Made by a program: the position numbers and the translations under genes. This document shows positions 25,350 through 34,511 of a DNA stretch of 64,000 nucleotides, in pieces (the first letter of the stretch is position 1; the number at the start of each line of letters is the position of its first letter). This DNA comes from G965197675 sp965197675 (GTDB lineage: Bacteria; Chloroflexota; Dehalococcoidia; Plut-88900). The notes under the pieces were generated by a model, which saw nothing but the letters and a program-made list of their open reading frames with translations, ran no database searches and was not told the DNA's origin. The stretch is from NCBI GenBank assembly GCA_965197675.1, contig OZ240221.1, positions 1-64,000 on the forward strand, read 5' to 3'.

Positions 25350-26253
25350 ATTCTTGTGCTTGACACGGGAATCCAGAGTTGGAACCTGGCCCATTGTGCC
25401 ACGCGGCTATATATAGAATGAGAACCTACGTGCTATAATGCAAATACTAATCTCGCTTACAAGGAGGTATCACCCTTATTCCTCACGGAGGTCGTCGCCC
25501 AGGAGGAGGCGCTCCCAGGGGCAACCTGAACGGACTGAAGCACGGGCGGAACTCTCGCCGGTTTCAAGAGCTTGTCAACGCCCTCGCTCAAATCAAATTC
25601 CCGGCTCCTTCTCCCTCGGAGGATGAAGTCTCTCCGCTCACCTGGTTCGACAAGCTCACCATGAGCGGTTGCCTGTCATATATCCCGCTCACTCTGAGCC
25701 TGTCGAAGAGTCACCCTGAGCTCGAAGTTTACCCTGAGCGTAGTCGAAGGGAAGGGTGTCCTCATTCCCTATGCCGTCATTCCCGTGCTTGACACGGGAA
25801 TCCAGGGGAGCCCTGTCCAAGAAGCCCGCACGGAGGGAGTCCAGAGGAACGCATCCCTCTGGCAGGGGGTTGGGGGGCCTGTCCTCAGCTTGACTGGGGA
25901 ATGTGCCCCCACGTACAAAAACCTGCTGGGGCGGGTGGGTGGGTTAAACTCCAACCCCACGAAAAACTCAATCAAAATATAGCGGGTCTTCGCGCCTGGA
26001 AAACCCCGAAAATAAACCTTTTTTTACAATTCAATCAAACCTAGGCGTGAAACCATAAATTCAATCAAGCTTCAAAGCTAAACGGGAAAAGACAATCAAG
26101 TTCTACGCACAAACCAATTCGGGTAATAGTGCAAGCCCATCGCATTTAGGCCAAAACCAGCTTTGGCCGAACTCCCACCCTGCCCGTCTGGGCTCCGGCG
26201 AAAGCCGGAAAAACGACTGATGGTGCATCCCCTATCTCAAAATGCGTTTGACC
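25350..26253 (+). repeat. Large repeat element, copy A (~0.9 kb)
   Basis: Closely matches the inverted sequence at 39049-39873 from the R3 motif, through an extended -10 box (TGCTATAAT, 25431-25439), AAGGAGGT (25461), a short ORF, R2 and R3 motifs, a block CCAACCCCACGAAAAACTC, several AATCAA-containing segments (TCAATCAAAATATA, TTCAATCAA, GACAATCAAG), CTAAACG, GCATTTAGGCCAAA and a final GAAAGCCGGAAAAACGA. Copy A contains a full R1 insert (about 25840-25950) that is mostly deleted in copy B. No terminal inverted repeats or transposase seen. Confidence 0.85.
25478..25792 (+). CDS. Short ORF in repeat element copy A, possible ATT start
   Basis: From ATT at 25478, nine bases after AAGGAGGT, the frame reads IPHGGRRPGGGAPRGNLNGL then KHGRNSRRFQELVNALA and runs to TGA at 25790 through repeat sequence. 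The GGxRPGxGAPxGNxNxLKHG start resembles the N-terminus of small proteins seen in phage packaging and repeat contexts. Copy B (39490-39741, minus) keeps the same promoter, ribosome binding site, ATT and first ~45 residues. Either a remnant gene conserved by recent duplication or an expressed peptide with a rare start. Confidence 0.35.
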   Translation: MPHGGRRPGGGAPRGNLNGLKHGRNSRRFQELVNALAQIKFPAPSPSEDEVSPLTWFDKLTMSGCLSYIPLTLSLSKSHPELEVYPERSRREGCPHSLCRHSRA

Positions 26254-26274
26254 TGTCACTTTCCGCCGCAATTA

Positions 26275-26303
26275 TTGACATCCCGCTGGAATTGATTTAC
26301 CGT
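26275..26303 (+). promoter_or_regulatory. Candidate promoter for the PadR operon
   Basis: TTGACA (26275-26280), 17 bases, TACCGT (26298-26303). The expected start is within one or two bases of the ATG at 26312, so the transcript would be leaderless; no Shine-Dalgarno sequence is present, which agrees. Confidence 0.45.
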
Positions 26304-26311
26304 GACCTATC

Positions 26312-26677
26312 ATGGTGCTGAAGAAGCGAAGGGTGGACAGAGCCGCCGACTACATCGGAGAGCTCCTCAGGGGCAATACAGACTCGTTGCTTCTTGCCCT
26401 ATTGGAGGACTCCCCCATGTATGGCTACAGGCTGATTAAGGAAATCGAAAAGAGGACCGACGGCAGCCTTCGTTTCAAGGACGGCACCATCTACCCAGCG
26501 CTCCATCGCCTGGAGCAGGAAGAGTTGATCAGGGGCAAATGGGTGACTGCCAACGGAATGGAACGTCGCTACTACTTTCTGACTGAGAAAGGAAAGGACA
26601 TACTCGTCCAACGAAAAGAGCAGTGGCGGCAGTTCTCCACGGCGGTAAATCGCATCATAGAGTCCACCAACGCATGA
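26312..26677 (+). CDS. PadR family transcriptional regulator
   Basis: 121 residues. Winged-helix DNA-binding protein: LLALLEDSPMYGYRLIKEIE, KDGTIYPALHRLEQEELI and RRYYFLTEKG are the PadR signature. 23 bases before a HAAS-domain membrane protein, the classic pair in which PadR controls its neighbour and itself. The start has no ribosome binding site (see promoter). Confidence 0.93.
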   Translation: MVLKKRRVDRAADYIGELLRGNTDSLLLALLEDSPMYGYRLIKEIEKRTDGSLRFKDGTIYPALHRLEQEELIRGKWVTANGMERRYYFLTEKGKDILVQRKEQWRQFSTAVNRIIESTNA

Positions 26678-26700
26678 TCTCACACTGAGAGGCCTCGCTG

Positions 26701-27669
26701 ATGCATCCAGAGCTGGATAATTATCTGGATAGAGTAGGCCAACACCTTCATCTCGACTCTGAGAGGAAAGTGCTTATCCTACGGGAAGTCAGTTCCCACC
26801 TAGAGGAAACCTATCTAGAGTTGAGATCTGAGGGTCTAACTGAAGCGGAAGCCCTAACGACAACCCTCGACTCCTTTGGACGACCCAGGTTCGTGGCACG
26901 GCTCATGCACGAATCCCACCACAAGGTTACCTGGCCGGAGATGATCTTGTCCGCAGTGCCCCACCTGTTGGTTGCCTTCCTGTTCGCCCTCAACGGATGG
27001 GACAGCTGGTTCTGGGCGCCTATCCTCCTTGTGCCTGTAGTCGCAGTTACTCTTTACGGGTGGTGGCAGGGTAAACCCAACTGGCTATATCCCTGGGTGG
27101 GGTATTCCATGATTCCATTGGTGATAGCGGGGTACTTGTCTCTGCCCTTCCTTCCCGATCTGGCAGCCTCCTTCCTTTCTGTAGGTCCCGAGTCCAATCC
27201 GTGGGCATTAATGCCATGGGTTATCTTCCTACCGCTCACAGGCTGGCTTTTAGCAACCACTACCTTTAGAGTGGCCCGTCGAGACTGGATGCTAGCATCT
27301 CTCATGTTGTTTCCGTTGCCGGTAGCGGTGGCGTGGCTCATTCTCCTGGAGGATGTTGGGGGCTTGTTTAGTGGCGCAGGGGAGGCTCTTCATCAGTACG
27401 ACTATACTATGATGCTAGTTCAACTGGCATCTGCCTTGACCACCGTAATATTCATACGCCTGCGAGGAGGCCCTGTAAAGGTAGGAGCCTTAGCGTTAAC
27501 GGCATTCGGACTGTTCACCGGCATTCTCCACAGCTCAGGTACTGACATGAACTTGTTCTACACGGCGGCAGCCGGCGTGTTTATATTTGCTTTCTTCCTC
27601 AGCCCAGCCATCCTCGAGTCAGTGGCCGAAAAATGGGAGTCTCGAAGGAGGGGGCTGGGGGCGAGCTAA
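26701..27669 (+). CDS. HAAS-type membrane protein paired with PadR
   Basis: 322 residues. The first ~75 form a soluble helical HAAS/permease-prefix domain (LDNYLDRVGQHLHLDSERK ... HLEETYLELRSEGLTEAEAL), followed by about eight hydrophobic segments. Proteins of this architecture are usually encoded after PadR genes; their function is not known. No ATPase or permease catalytic motif is visible. Confidence 0.75.
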   Translation: MHPELDNYLDRVGQHLHLDSERKVLILREVSSHLEETYLELRSEGLTEAEALTTTLDSFGRPRFVARLMHESHHKVTWPEMILSAVPHLLVAFLFALNGWDSWFWAPILLVPVVAVTLYGWWQGKPNWLYPWVGYSMIPLVIAGYLSLPFLPDLAASFLSVGPESNPWALMPWVIFLPLTGWLLATTTFRVARRDWMLASLMLFPLPVAVAWLILLEDVGGLFSGAGEALHQYDYTMMLVQLASALTTVIFIRLRGGPVKVGALALTAFGLFTGILHSSGTDMNLFYTAAAGVFIFAFFLSPAILESVAEKWESRRRGLGAS

Positions 27670-27802
27670 CCTCACGCGAAACTCTCTGGCTGTACTCAGC
27701 TCCATTAATCCTCGATCGCTTCAGTAGCCGGCCCTTGTGATATGATTAGTTCATTGCCACCATTTCTAAGAAGTAGAGAATGAGCGTTAGGTAACGACAG
27801 AC

Positions 27803-28537
27803 GTGACATTGGAGTTCGAACGGGGTGACCCCTATAACCCCAAGGGACATGCACTGGTATTTTTCAGGAGCTATACTGATGAATCCAAGGTCTATGCTAC
27901 CTATCTCATCGTGCCGCCCATTAACATCGAGTTGGCCAAGTACATGCCTCCCATGTTCGCCTCCAAAGTGTCTCTGACAGATGTAGAAAACGTCTCTTCT
28001 ATACCGTTGCCCCCTGTCCCTGAAGAGGTAGAAAGCCTTGACTACCTGAAGGCATTGGCGGAAGCAAGAAACGACGACCTGATCTACGGGGGCATCATAG
28101 ATGCGTCGGAGGTGGAGAAGATGCTCTACAATACAAGTGAGACAGCCCAGTCCTATCTTCAACTCTACAACAGTCGTCCTCCTCTACCTGAGCCTACGCC
28201 AGAAATAGAATCGGCAGAAGATGCGGGAGAGGTTTTCTACTCTCTAATGAGCGACAGGGACAAACTAGGTGAACTCGCAAAGCTGACTGGTTCGCTAAAA
28301 TACTCCATCGAGGGTAACGATGACGTCCGTGCCGAAGAGATCAGTGCTGAGATGAACGCCCTCTCCAAGTACCTCGACGATAAATACAAAGTAAGAGAGC
28401 TAATAGAGGCGGCCCAGACTCCTGGACTGACTGCCAGCAAGCTCTCCCAGCTCTATACGGAGCGGTGTTACAAGCTTTGCGATGAAGACTACAGAGGTGT
28501 TGCGGAGATCGAGGGGGAGATCAACAGGCTAACGTAG
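27803..28537 (+). CDS. Conserved hypothetical protein
   Basis: 244 residues, GTG start. First part (1-75) is strand-rich (GHALVFFRSY, KVYATYLIVPPINIELAKYM), the second is acidic and helical with DRDKLGELAKLTG and AEEISAEMNALSKYLD. Soluble, no signal peptide. I do not recognise the family; the sequence has the character of a lineage-restricted cytoplasmic protein. It is convergent with ctaB. Confidence 0.65.
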   Translation: MTLEFERGDPYNPKGHALVFFRSYTDESKVYATYLIVPPINIELAKYMPPMFASKVSLTDVENVSSIPLPPVPEEVESLDYLKALAEARNDDLIYGGIIDASEVEKMLYNTSETAQSYLQLYNSRPPLPEPTPEIESAEDAGEVFYSLMSDRDKLGELAKLTGSLKYSIEGNDDVRAEEISAEMNALSKYLDDKYKVRELIEAAQTPGLTASKLSQLYTERCYKLCDEDYRGVAEIEGEINRLT

Positions 28538-28572
28538 AAGAAGTAACAAACCTCTTGTACCGCTCGCTCCTG

Positions 28573-29484
28573 TTAGATAGAGACTACACTGTCTACCATC
28601 AGGACAGTAAACAGCCCCGCTAGGTATATCAGCGAGTACAAGTAAGCGTTGCGGGCGGCCGATACCTCATTTGACCGCCACAGGCACCAGGCCGAATATA
28701 TCAGCGGAATCCCCAAAGCCGTTGCTCCTGCCAGGTATATCCATCCTACGGCATCCGAGGTGAAAAACACCAGGGTGAGTGTCACCAAGAGGACGCTGTA
28801 GAGGAGAATATTCCACGCCGTCTCTCTGACCCCTCTCACTACAGGTAGCATGGGAATCTGTGCAGAAGCATAGTCCCTGCAAATTAACAGCGACAGCGCC
28901 CAGAAGTGAGGTGGAGTCCAGAAGAAAACGATGGCGAACAGGTAAAAAGCAGGAAGCCCCAGGCTTCCGGTAACCGCCGCCCATCCCACCACCGGTGGTA
29001 CAGCCCCAGCAGCTCCACCGATCACTATATTCTGAGTCGTGCTCCTCTTCAGCCAAATGGTGTACACCAGCAGGTAGAAGAGAGAGGCCCCGATAGTCAG
29101 GAAGGCGCTGAGTAAATTAACCCAAACTGCGAACACGGTGAAAGCTAGCAGATTGAGTCCAATGCCGAAGATCAAGGCCTTTTGCGGCTCAACTCGGGCT
29201 GAGGCAACAGGACGTCGGCGGGTTCTTAACATCTTTTTGTCGATGTCTCGATCCAGGAAGTGGTTTAAGGCGTTTGCTCCACCTGCACCCAAGCTTCCGC
29301 CTATCATCACCAAGGTCACCAGCCTTGCTGATGGGAGCCCCTGCTCCGCCAACAACATACCTCCCAGGGCAGTGACCAGCAGCAGGGAGATTATCAGGGG
29401 CTTGGTAAGTGCTAGGTAATCGCTGATAACCGAAAAAATTAGCGAAGTGGTAGATACCGGCGAAGTTCTTTGTCTAAGTAGCAT
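28573..29484 (-). CDS. ctaB: Protoheme IX farnesyltransferase (heme O synthase)
   Basis: Adds the farnesyl tail to heme b, giving heme O for the oxidase. 303 residues, UbiA-family membrane protein with about nine helices; prenyl-binding motif NALNHFLDRDIDKKM and RTRRRPVAS are intact. Its first codons overlap the ctaA stop by 11 bases, so the two are co-translated. Confidence 0.95.
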   Translation of the reverse strand: MLLRQRTSPVSTTSLIFSVISDYLALTKPLIISLLLVTALGGMLLAEQGLPSARLVTLVMIGGSLGAGGANALNHFLDRDIDKKMLRTRRRPVASARVEPQKALIFGIGLNLLAFTVFAVWVNLLSAFLTIGASLFYLLVYTIWLKRSTTQNIVIGGAAGAVPPVVGWAAVTGSLGLPAFYLFAIVFFWTPPHFWALSLLICRDYASAQIPMLPVVRGVRETAWNILLYSVLLVTLTLVFFTSDAVGWIYLAGATALGIPLIYSAWCLWRSNEVSAARNAYLYSLIYLAGLFTVLMVDSVVSI

Positions 29485-30436
29485 TGGACGGTTCCGTTTC
29501 CGAGCTGGGCAAAGGATACATCAGGACTACGAAAACTACTAGTGAAGCCCAGACTGCCGTACCCATAGCCAAGTGCAGAACATTGATCGACAGAGGAAAT
29601 CCCATAGTTACGTTTAGAGCGCCTACCAGGATCTGAGCAAGGAATAGGCTGCCCACCAATACGATCACCTGCTTCATCCAGGGGTGCCTATCTCTAAACA
29701 GCCACGCCGCCGCTAAAGCAACGAGAACTAGGCCGCCCGTCAGTAGAGAGAGCAGCCTGTGAAGCATGTGGATAAGCGGCAATCTGCCATCTGGAAGGAG
29801 CTCTCCTTGACATAGGGGCCACGAATCTCCGCAAGCTCCAGTAGCCTCTGATGCTTGCACGTAAGCGCCTGCAATCAACAGGATGAAGGTACCGATCACT
29901 GCTACGAAAACTAGAAAGAGACCGCGGTTGGCCTCGACGGCTTTCCGAGTGTTTAAGGAACCCTGTAACACGTCACGCCAGACTAGAAGGGTAGCCAGTA
30001 TCATGCACCCTAGAATTGCCTCCGCCACCGCCAAGTGAGCCATCACGAGTCCCGGCTCCAAGCCGGTACGAACTGTCACTGCCCCGAGGATTATCTGAAT
30101 TACCAATAGAAACAGCGCCAGCATGACCGATGTTAATAGGTACCTCTCCAGCCGGTAGTTTCGCCATACTATAACGGCGGCTGCCAGAACCATTACGCCG
30201 GTGATGCTGGCGAACAGTCGGTGGAAATACTCAATGAGAGTAGCGGAATCGGTGGAGGGTATTACGCTCCCATGACACAGTGGCCAATCAGGGCAGCCGA
30301 GGCCGGAATCGGTGAGCCTGACGACTCCGCCGTAGACTATGAGGGCAAACAGAGCTATCGTTGTCGACAGTGTCAGGACACGCAGGGTCCTACTTATCGC
30401 TACCTTTTGTATGCCTAGTGTTAAGGATCTCTCCAC
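29474..30436 (-). CDS. ctaA: Heme A synthase
   Basis: Oxidises the C8 methyl of heme O to the formyl of heme A. About 320 residues, eight membrane helices in two related halves; heme-ligand regions IEYFHRLFAS and LIHMLHRLLS and the paired cysteine motif GLGCPDWPLCHG (and CGDSWPLCQG in half 2) are present. The frame is open up to 30721, but the extra 95 residues come from R1 repeat sequence; a GTG at 30436 gives a normal length. Divergent from ctaC. Confidence 0.92.
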   Translation of the reverse strand: MERSLTLGIQKVAISRTLRVLTLSTTIALFALIVYGGVVRLTDSGLGCPDWPLCHGSVIPSTDSATLIEYFHRLFASITGVMVLAAAVIVWRNYRLERYLLTSVMLALFLLVIQIILGAVTVRTGLEPGLVMAHLAVAEAILGCMILATLLVWRDVLQGSLNTRKAVEANRGLFLVFVAVIGTFILLIAGAYVQASEATGACGDSWPLCQGELLPDGRLPLIHMLHRLLSLLTGGLVLVALAAAWLFRDRHPWMKQVIVLVGSLFLAQILVGALNVTMGFPLSINVLHLAMGTAVWASLVVFVVLMYPLPSSETEPSNAT

Positions 30437-30604
30437 TACTATTGCCCTATATCGACACCTGTACCAACAGAAGCTTTCGGAGATAGTTATCGAAGAATTG
30501 TGCACTTCTGCACCAAAAAAGTATAGCATAGGTTTCGGCGAATCTGAGGATGCTAGATTAGCCTTGATCTCGTCCAGAATGATGGATGATACATAGAATA
30601 GAGC

Positions 30605-30845
30605 CTGCCTCAGAAAGGCAAACGCCTTGTTTCCCAACCACCCGCCCCTGTAGGTTTTGGGGTCTGGGGGCACATCCTCTACCCGCCTGTCTGCTACAGG
30701 CAGGTCGGTAGACAGGCCCAAACTCCCTGCCAGAGGGATGCGTCCTTCAGGATTCCCGCCATGTAAGCGAGATGAGTATTTAAATTACAGCACGTGGTTC
30801 TGATTTTATATATAGCCACGTGGTACAACAAGTTAGGTACCAACC
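30605..30845. repeat. Repeats R1 and R4 between ctaA and ctaC
   Basis: 30605-30755 is a degenerate R1 copy containing a small hairpin (GCCTGT/ACAGGC). 30765-30845 matches the promoter end of the large repeat element (AGCGAGATGAGTATTTAAAT, ATATATAGCCACGTGG), inverted, but with its -10 box mutated to TGTAAT. The rest of the gap to 31030 holds only the ctaC promoter. Confidence 0.75.
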
Positions 30846-30943
30846 CTGCCTGCTCTGTCTGCCGGACAAGCAGGCGCGCCGGACGCGGCGCAGGCAGATG
30901 CAGACAGGTGGTACTGTTGAGAAACGAGGGTGAGTACAAGCCC

Positions 30944-30972
30944 TTGACGGTTGTGCTCAACTTTGTTAGTCT
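30944..30972 (+). promoter_or_regulatory. Candidate ctaC promoter
   Basis: TTGACG (30944-30949), 17-base spacer, TAGTCT (30967-30972), about 60 bases before the ctaC start. Confidence 0.5.
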
Positions 30973-31030
30973 CGTCCGTGAAAATTTTTGCAGATTGTCA
31001 CAGGTCGTGCGTTAGCCAGGGGAGCACCTA

Positions 31031-32533
31031 GTGATCAAAAGGCGTCCAACGCCGTCGTTTATTCTAGTTCTCTTTTTGCTAGTTGCAGTTCTGCTGCTGG
31101 TGAGCTGCGGTCCCCAGTCCACCTTTGAGGCGAAAGGACAGCCCGCAGATAAGCAGCTGACCCTGTTCTGGGTTATATTTGGCCTGGGAGCCTTTGTATT
31201 TGTCGCCGTCGAAGGCGCCCTTATTTATAGCGCTTTTAAGTACCGGAGAAAACCGGGCGACGGTATACCTAAACAGATTCACGGAAATCCCAGGTTGGAA
31301 GTTGCCTGGACCATTGCGCCAGCACTTGTGTTGGTAGGGGTGGCTGTACCCACTCTGATCGTCATTTTCGATACTGCTGAAGGCGCCGGACCCGATATCG
31401 AATCGGTGAATGTGGACGTAATCGCTCACCAGTGGTGGTGGGAGTTCCAATATCCCGATCTTGACATAGCCACTGCCAACGAGCTTCACGTCCCCATCGA
31501 CAAACGCATCAATCTCACCCTGCTCTCTGACGACGTTATACACAGTTTTTGGGTACCCAATCTTCGGGGAAAGACCGATGTGATTCCCAATAATGAGAAC
31601 ACGACCTGGTTCATTGCCGAAGAAACCGGTATCTTCGACGGTCAATGTACCGAGTTCTGCGGCCTTGCTCACTCTCGGATGTCATTCAAGGTGGTGGTAG
31701 AGTCCCAGCAGGAGTTCGAGAGATGGGTGGAAGACTATTCGAGACCTGCGTCACAGCCCATCGGAGAAGCAGTACAGGGCGCAAGCCTATTCGTGTCCAA
31801 GGGCTGTGCCCTTTGTCACAAGCAGGATGGCCCCGATTCCATCACCCTACGCGAGTTCCAGAGGCAATCCTTCCTGGACGGAAACCCTGTAGTGCCGGGC
31901 CCTAACCTGACCCATTTCGCCACTCGCACCACCATGGCCGCAGGGATACTCCCGCTAACTGAGCAAAATCTCATGAACTGGCTGCGAAACCCGGATGACA
32001 TCAAGCCGGGCAACAGGATGTCGGAGCTGGCCACTGTCTATAACGATCCCACCTTCGCCTTAACGGAGGATGAGATATCCGCGCTGGCAGCGTACCTGCT
32101 GAGCTTGTATCCTGACACAGGAGTGGTCATAACTCCCACTCCTGACGGGCCTGTAACGCCCACTGTGTCTCCGACGACCAGTCCAACTCCCAACGGAACC
32201 GTAACGCCCACTGTGACACCTACGGTAGGGCCATTACCCCCTGACCCGGCGGCTGGTCAGCGGGTGTTCCAGGGAGCTACGCCACTGGCATGTACTGTGT
32301 GCCACTCTTTGGATGGAAGCGTTGGCTTAGGTCCCAGCCTACAGGGTATAGCAGCCACTGCCGGAGGCAGAGTGTCGGGCCTGACTGCGGAAGAGTACAT
32401 ACGGCAGTCTATTCTCGATACCAATGCCTTCGTAGTCTCCGGGTTCCCGGCGGATTTGATGCCTACCACCTTCGGAGAAACCCTGACGTCTCAGCAGATA
32501 GCTGATGTGGTGGCCTATCTACTAACCCAATGA
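31031..32533 (+). CDS. ctaC: Cytochrome c oxidase subunit II with two fused cytochrome c domains
   Basis: 500 residues. Lipoprotein-type signal with lipobox LVSC (Cys26), two membrane helices (about 43-65 and 92-112), CuA domain with His171 and the CTEFCGLAHSRM motif (Cys206, Cys210, His214, Met217), then two class-I c-type heme motifs CALCH (259-263) and CTVCH (421-425) joined by a Thr/Pro-rich linker (about 365-405). caa3 oxidases normally carry one heme c domain here; two would give an internal electron relay to CuA. GTG start with AGGGGAG before it. Plasma membrane, outside-facing. Confidence 0.95.
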   Translation: MIKRRPTPSFILVLFLLVAVLLLVSCGPQSTFEAKGQPADKQLTLFWVIFGLGAFVFVAVEGALIYSAFKYRRKPGDGIPKQIHGNPRLEVAWTIAPALVLVGVAVPTLIVIFDTAEGAGPDIESVNVDVIAHQWWWEFQYPDLDIATANELHVPIDKRINLTLLSDDVIHSFWVPNLRGKTDVIPNNENTTWFIAEETGIFDGQCTEFCGLAHSRMSFKVVVESQQEFERWVEDYSRPASQPIGEAVQGASLFVSKGCALCHKQDGPDSITLREFQRQSFLDGNPVVPGPNLTHFATRTTMAAGILPLTEQNLMNWLRNPDDIKPGNRMSELATVYNDPTFALTEDEISALAAYLLSLYPDTGVVITPTPDGPVTPTVSPTTSPTPNGTVTPTVTPTVGPLPPDPAAGQRVFQGATPLACTVCHSLDGSVGLGPSLQGIAATAGGRVSGLTAEEYIRQSILDTNAFVVSGFPADLMPTTFGETLTSQQIADVVAYLLTQ

Positions 32534-32540
32534 GCAGATA

Positions 32541-32570
32541 TTGAGACAGCGGGTATAAATGAATTATAAT
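32541..32570 (+). promoter_or_regulatory. Candidate internal promoter before ctaD
   Basis: TTGAGA (32541-32546), 18 bases, perfect TATAAT (32565-32570), in the short gap between ctaC and ctaD. May boost subunit I expression. Confidence 0.45.
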
Positions 32571-32598
32571 TTCTGTTCGGCCCTGAGGAGGATGTAGA

Positions 32599-34476
32599 TT
32601 GGCGACAGTTGAAAAGACCATCGAGGGATCCCTTGATCGTCCTGGAGTTCTAGATGTCATCTGGAGCTGGGTTACCACCGTCGATCATAAACGGATCGGT
32701 GTTCTATACCTGGTCACCTCAGTGGTTTTCTTCCTCTCTGGCGGAGTAGAGGCCCTTTTCATCAGACTCCAACTGGCCAGAGCGGAAAGCACCCTCGTAG
32801 ATCCTGATACCTTTAGTCAGCTCTTCACCATGCACGCCCTGACCATGATCTTCCTGGGCGTCATGCCTATGAGCGTTGCCTTCTTCAACCTGGTGATACC
32901 TCTCCAGATCGGTGCTCGAGACGTAGCCTTCCCCAGACTCAACGCCCTAAGCTATTGGGCGTTCTTATTCGGGGGACTTCTGCTGAACGGCGGATTCATA
33001 TCGGGGATTGGCTCTCCCAATACGGGTTGGTTTGCCTATGCCAATCTAACCGAGAAGCCTTTCACGGTAGGCCAGGGTATGGAGTTCTACAGCCTTGGCC
33101 TTCTGGTGCTGGGTGTGTCATCGTTGGCGGGCGCCTTCAACTTCATCGTCACCATCGTCAACATGAGGGCTCCAGGTCTGAGCCTAATGAGGTTGCCACC
33201 CTTTACATGGATGACTCTGGTGACCTCCTTCCTTCTCATCACTGCCTTTCCGGTCATCACCGTAGGCCTAATTCAGATACTTTTCGACCGCGCCTTCGGC
33301 ACCAACTTCTTCAATACCCAGGCAGGAGGCGATCCAGTGCTATGGCAGCACATCTTTTGGCTTTTCGGCCATCCGGAGGTCTATATTCTCATATTGCCTG
33401 CTATGGGTATAGTGTCGGAGGTAATGCCCACGTTTTCTAGAAAACCCCTCTTTGGATACTCCTTCGTCATTTTCTCTGGAATCGTCATAGGCTTCATGGG
33501 GTGGGGTGTGTGGAGTCACCACATGTTCACGGTGGGATTGGGTCCCGTTGCAGACTCGGTGTTTGCCTTGACTACCATGTTGATCGCCATACCCACCGGC
33601 GTGAAGATATTCAACTGGATCGGCACTATGTGGGGAGGCTCGATACGATTCAGCACCTCGATGCTGTTTGCCCTAGGTTTCATAAGCATGTTCATCATCG
33701 GAGGAATAAGCGGAATCACCCATTCCTCCTCTCCCTCTGATACTCAACAACAGGACACCTATTACATCGTTGCTCATCTTCATTACGTGCTCTTTGGCGG
33801 CAGCATTATGGGGCTGTTCGCTGGTATCTACTACTGGTTCCCCAAGGTGACCGGGCGAATGCTCAGCGAGGTGGCGGGCAAGCTTCACTTCTGGTTGATG
33901 TTTCTGGGAGGTACCCTCGCCTTCTTCCCCATGCACTTTGCCGGCCTGATGGGTATGCCAAGAAGGGTGGATTGGTATCCTGCCGATTCCGGCTGGGAGA
34001 GCATGAACTTATTTTCGACGGTTGGGGCCTTCATCATAGCCGTGAGCCTGCTCGTCTTCATTCACAACGTATTCCGATCTCTTAGAAAGGGTGAGCCGGC
34101 TGGCGATGATCCATGGGACGGTAGGACACTCGAGTGGTCTATACCCTCTCCACCCCCCGTTTACAACTTCGCAGAGATACCCACAGTACACAGCCGGGAG
34201 CCTCACTGGGATAATAAACAGGCGGCTCGAGCCGGTCACACTATGGGGGAGACTTCCAACGGGCCCATATCCAACGGCCCTGTAGAAGGGGGCCCTGACG
34301 AATCCGGTCATCATGGCATACACATGCCCAGTCCATCCTACTACCCCATAATCGTAGCCCTCGGCTTGGGGTTGGCCGGAGGCCTGTTTGTGGTCAATCC
34401 GTGGCTAAGTGCCATAGGGATTACGATAATGTCATTGGGCCTTTATGGATGGGCCGCTGAGCCAGAGGTGCACTAG
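32599..34476 (+). CDS. ctaD: Cytochrome c oxidase subunit I
   Basis: Catalytic heme-copper subunit reducing O2 to water and pumping protons. 625 residues, twelve core helices. TTG start with GAGGAGGATG before it. Heme ligand region FTMHALTMIF, CuB His-Tyr motif HPEVYILILPAMG, HH pair in WSHHMFTVG and heme a/a3 ligands HLHYVLFGG are all present. The C-terminal ~100 residues extend with a Gly/Pro-rich loop and two more hydrophobic segments, as in caa3-type enzymes. Confidence 0.97.
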   Translation: MATVEKTIEGSLDRPGVLDVIWSWVTTVDHKRIGVLYLVTSVVFFLSGGVEALFIRLQLARAESTLVDPDTFSQLFTMHALTMIFLGVMPMSVAFFNLVIPLQIGARDVAFPRLNALSYWAFLFGGLLLNGGFISGIGSPNTGWFAYANLTEKPFTVGQGMEFYSLGLLVLGVSSLAGAFNFIVTIVNMRAPGLSLMRLPPFTWMTLVTSFLLITAFPVITVGLIQILFDRAFGTNFFNTQAGGDPVLWQHIFWLFGHPEVYILILPAMGIVSEVMPTFSRKPLFGYSFVIFSGIVIGFMGWGVWSHHMFTVGLGPVADSVFALTTMLIAIPTGVKIFNWIGTMWGGSIRFSTSMLFALGFISMFIIGGISGITHSSSPSDTQQQDTYYIVAHLHYVLFGGSIMGLFAGIYYWFPKVTGRMLSEVAGKLHFWLMFLGGTLAFFPMHFAGLMGMPRRVDWYPADSGWESMNLFSTVGAFIIAVSLLVFIHNVFRSLRKGEPAGDDPWDGRTLEWSIPSPPPVYNFAEIPTVHSREPHWDNKQAARAGHTMGETSNGPISNGPVEGGPDESGHHGIHMPSPSYYPIIVALGLGLAGGLFVVNPWLSAIGITIMSLGLYGWAAEPEVH

Positions 34477-34511
34477 AATACGACGTCCTGGATGCGTAGG
34501 GAGATAAAACT

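Noticed and set aside
30437..30721. N-terminal extension of ctaA by 95 residues
   Set aside because: The extra sequence is translated R1 repeat; a GTG at 30436 gives the family length.
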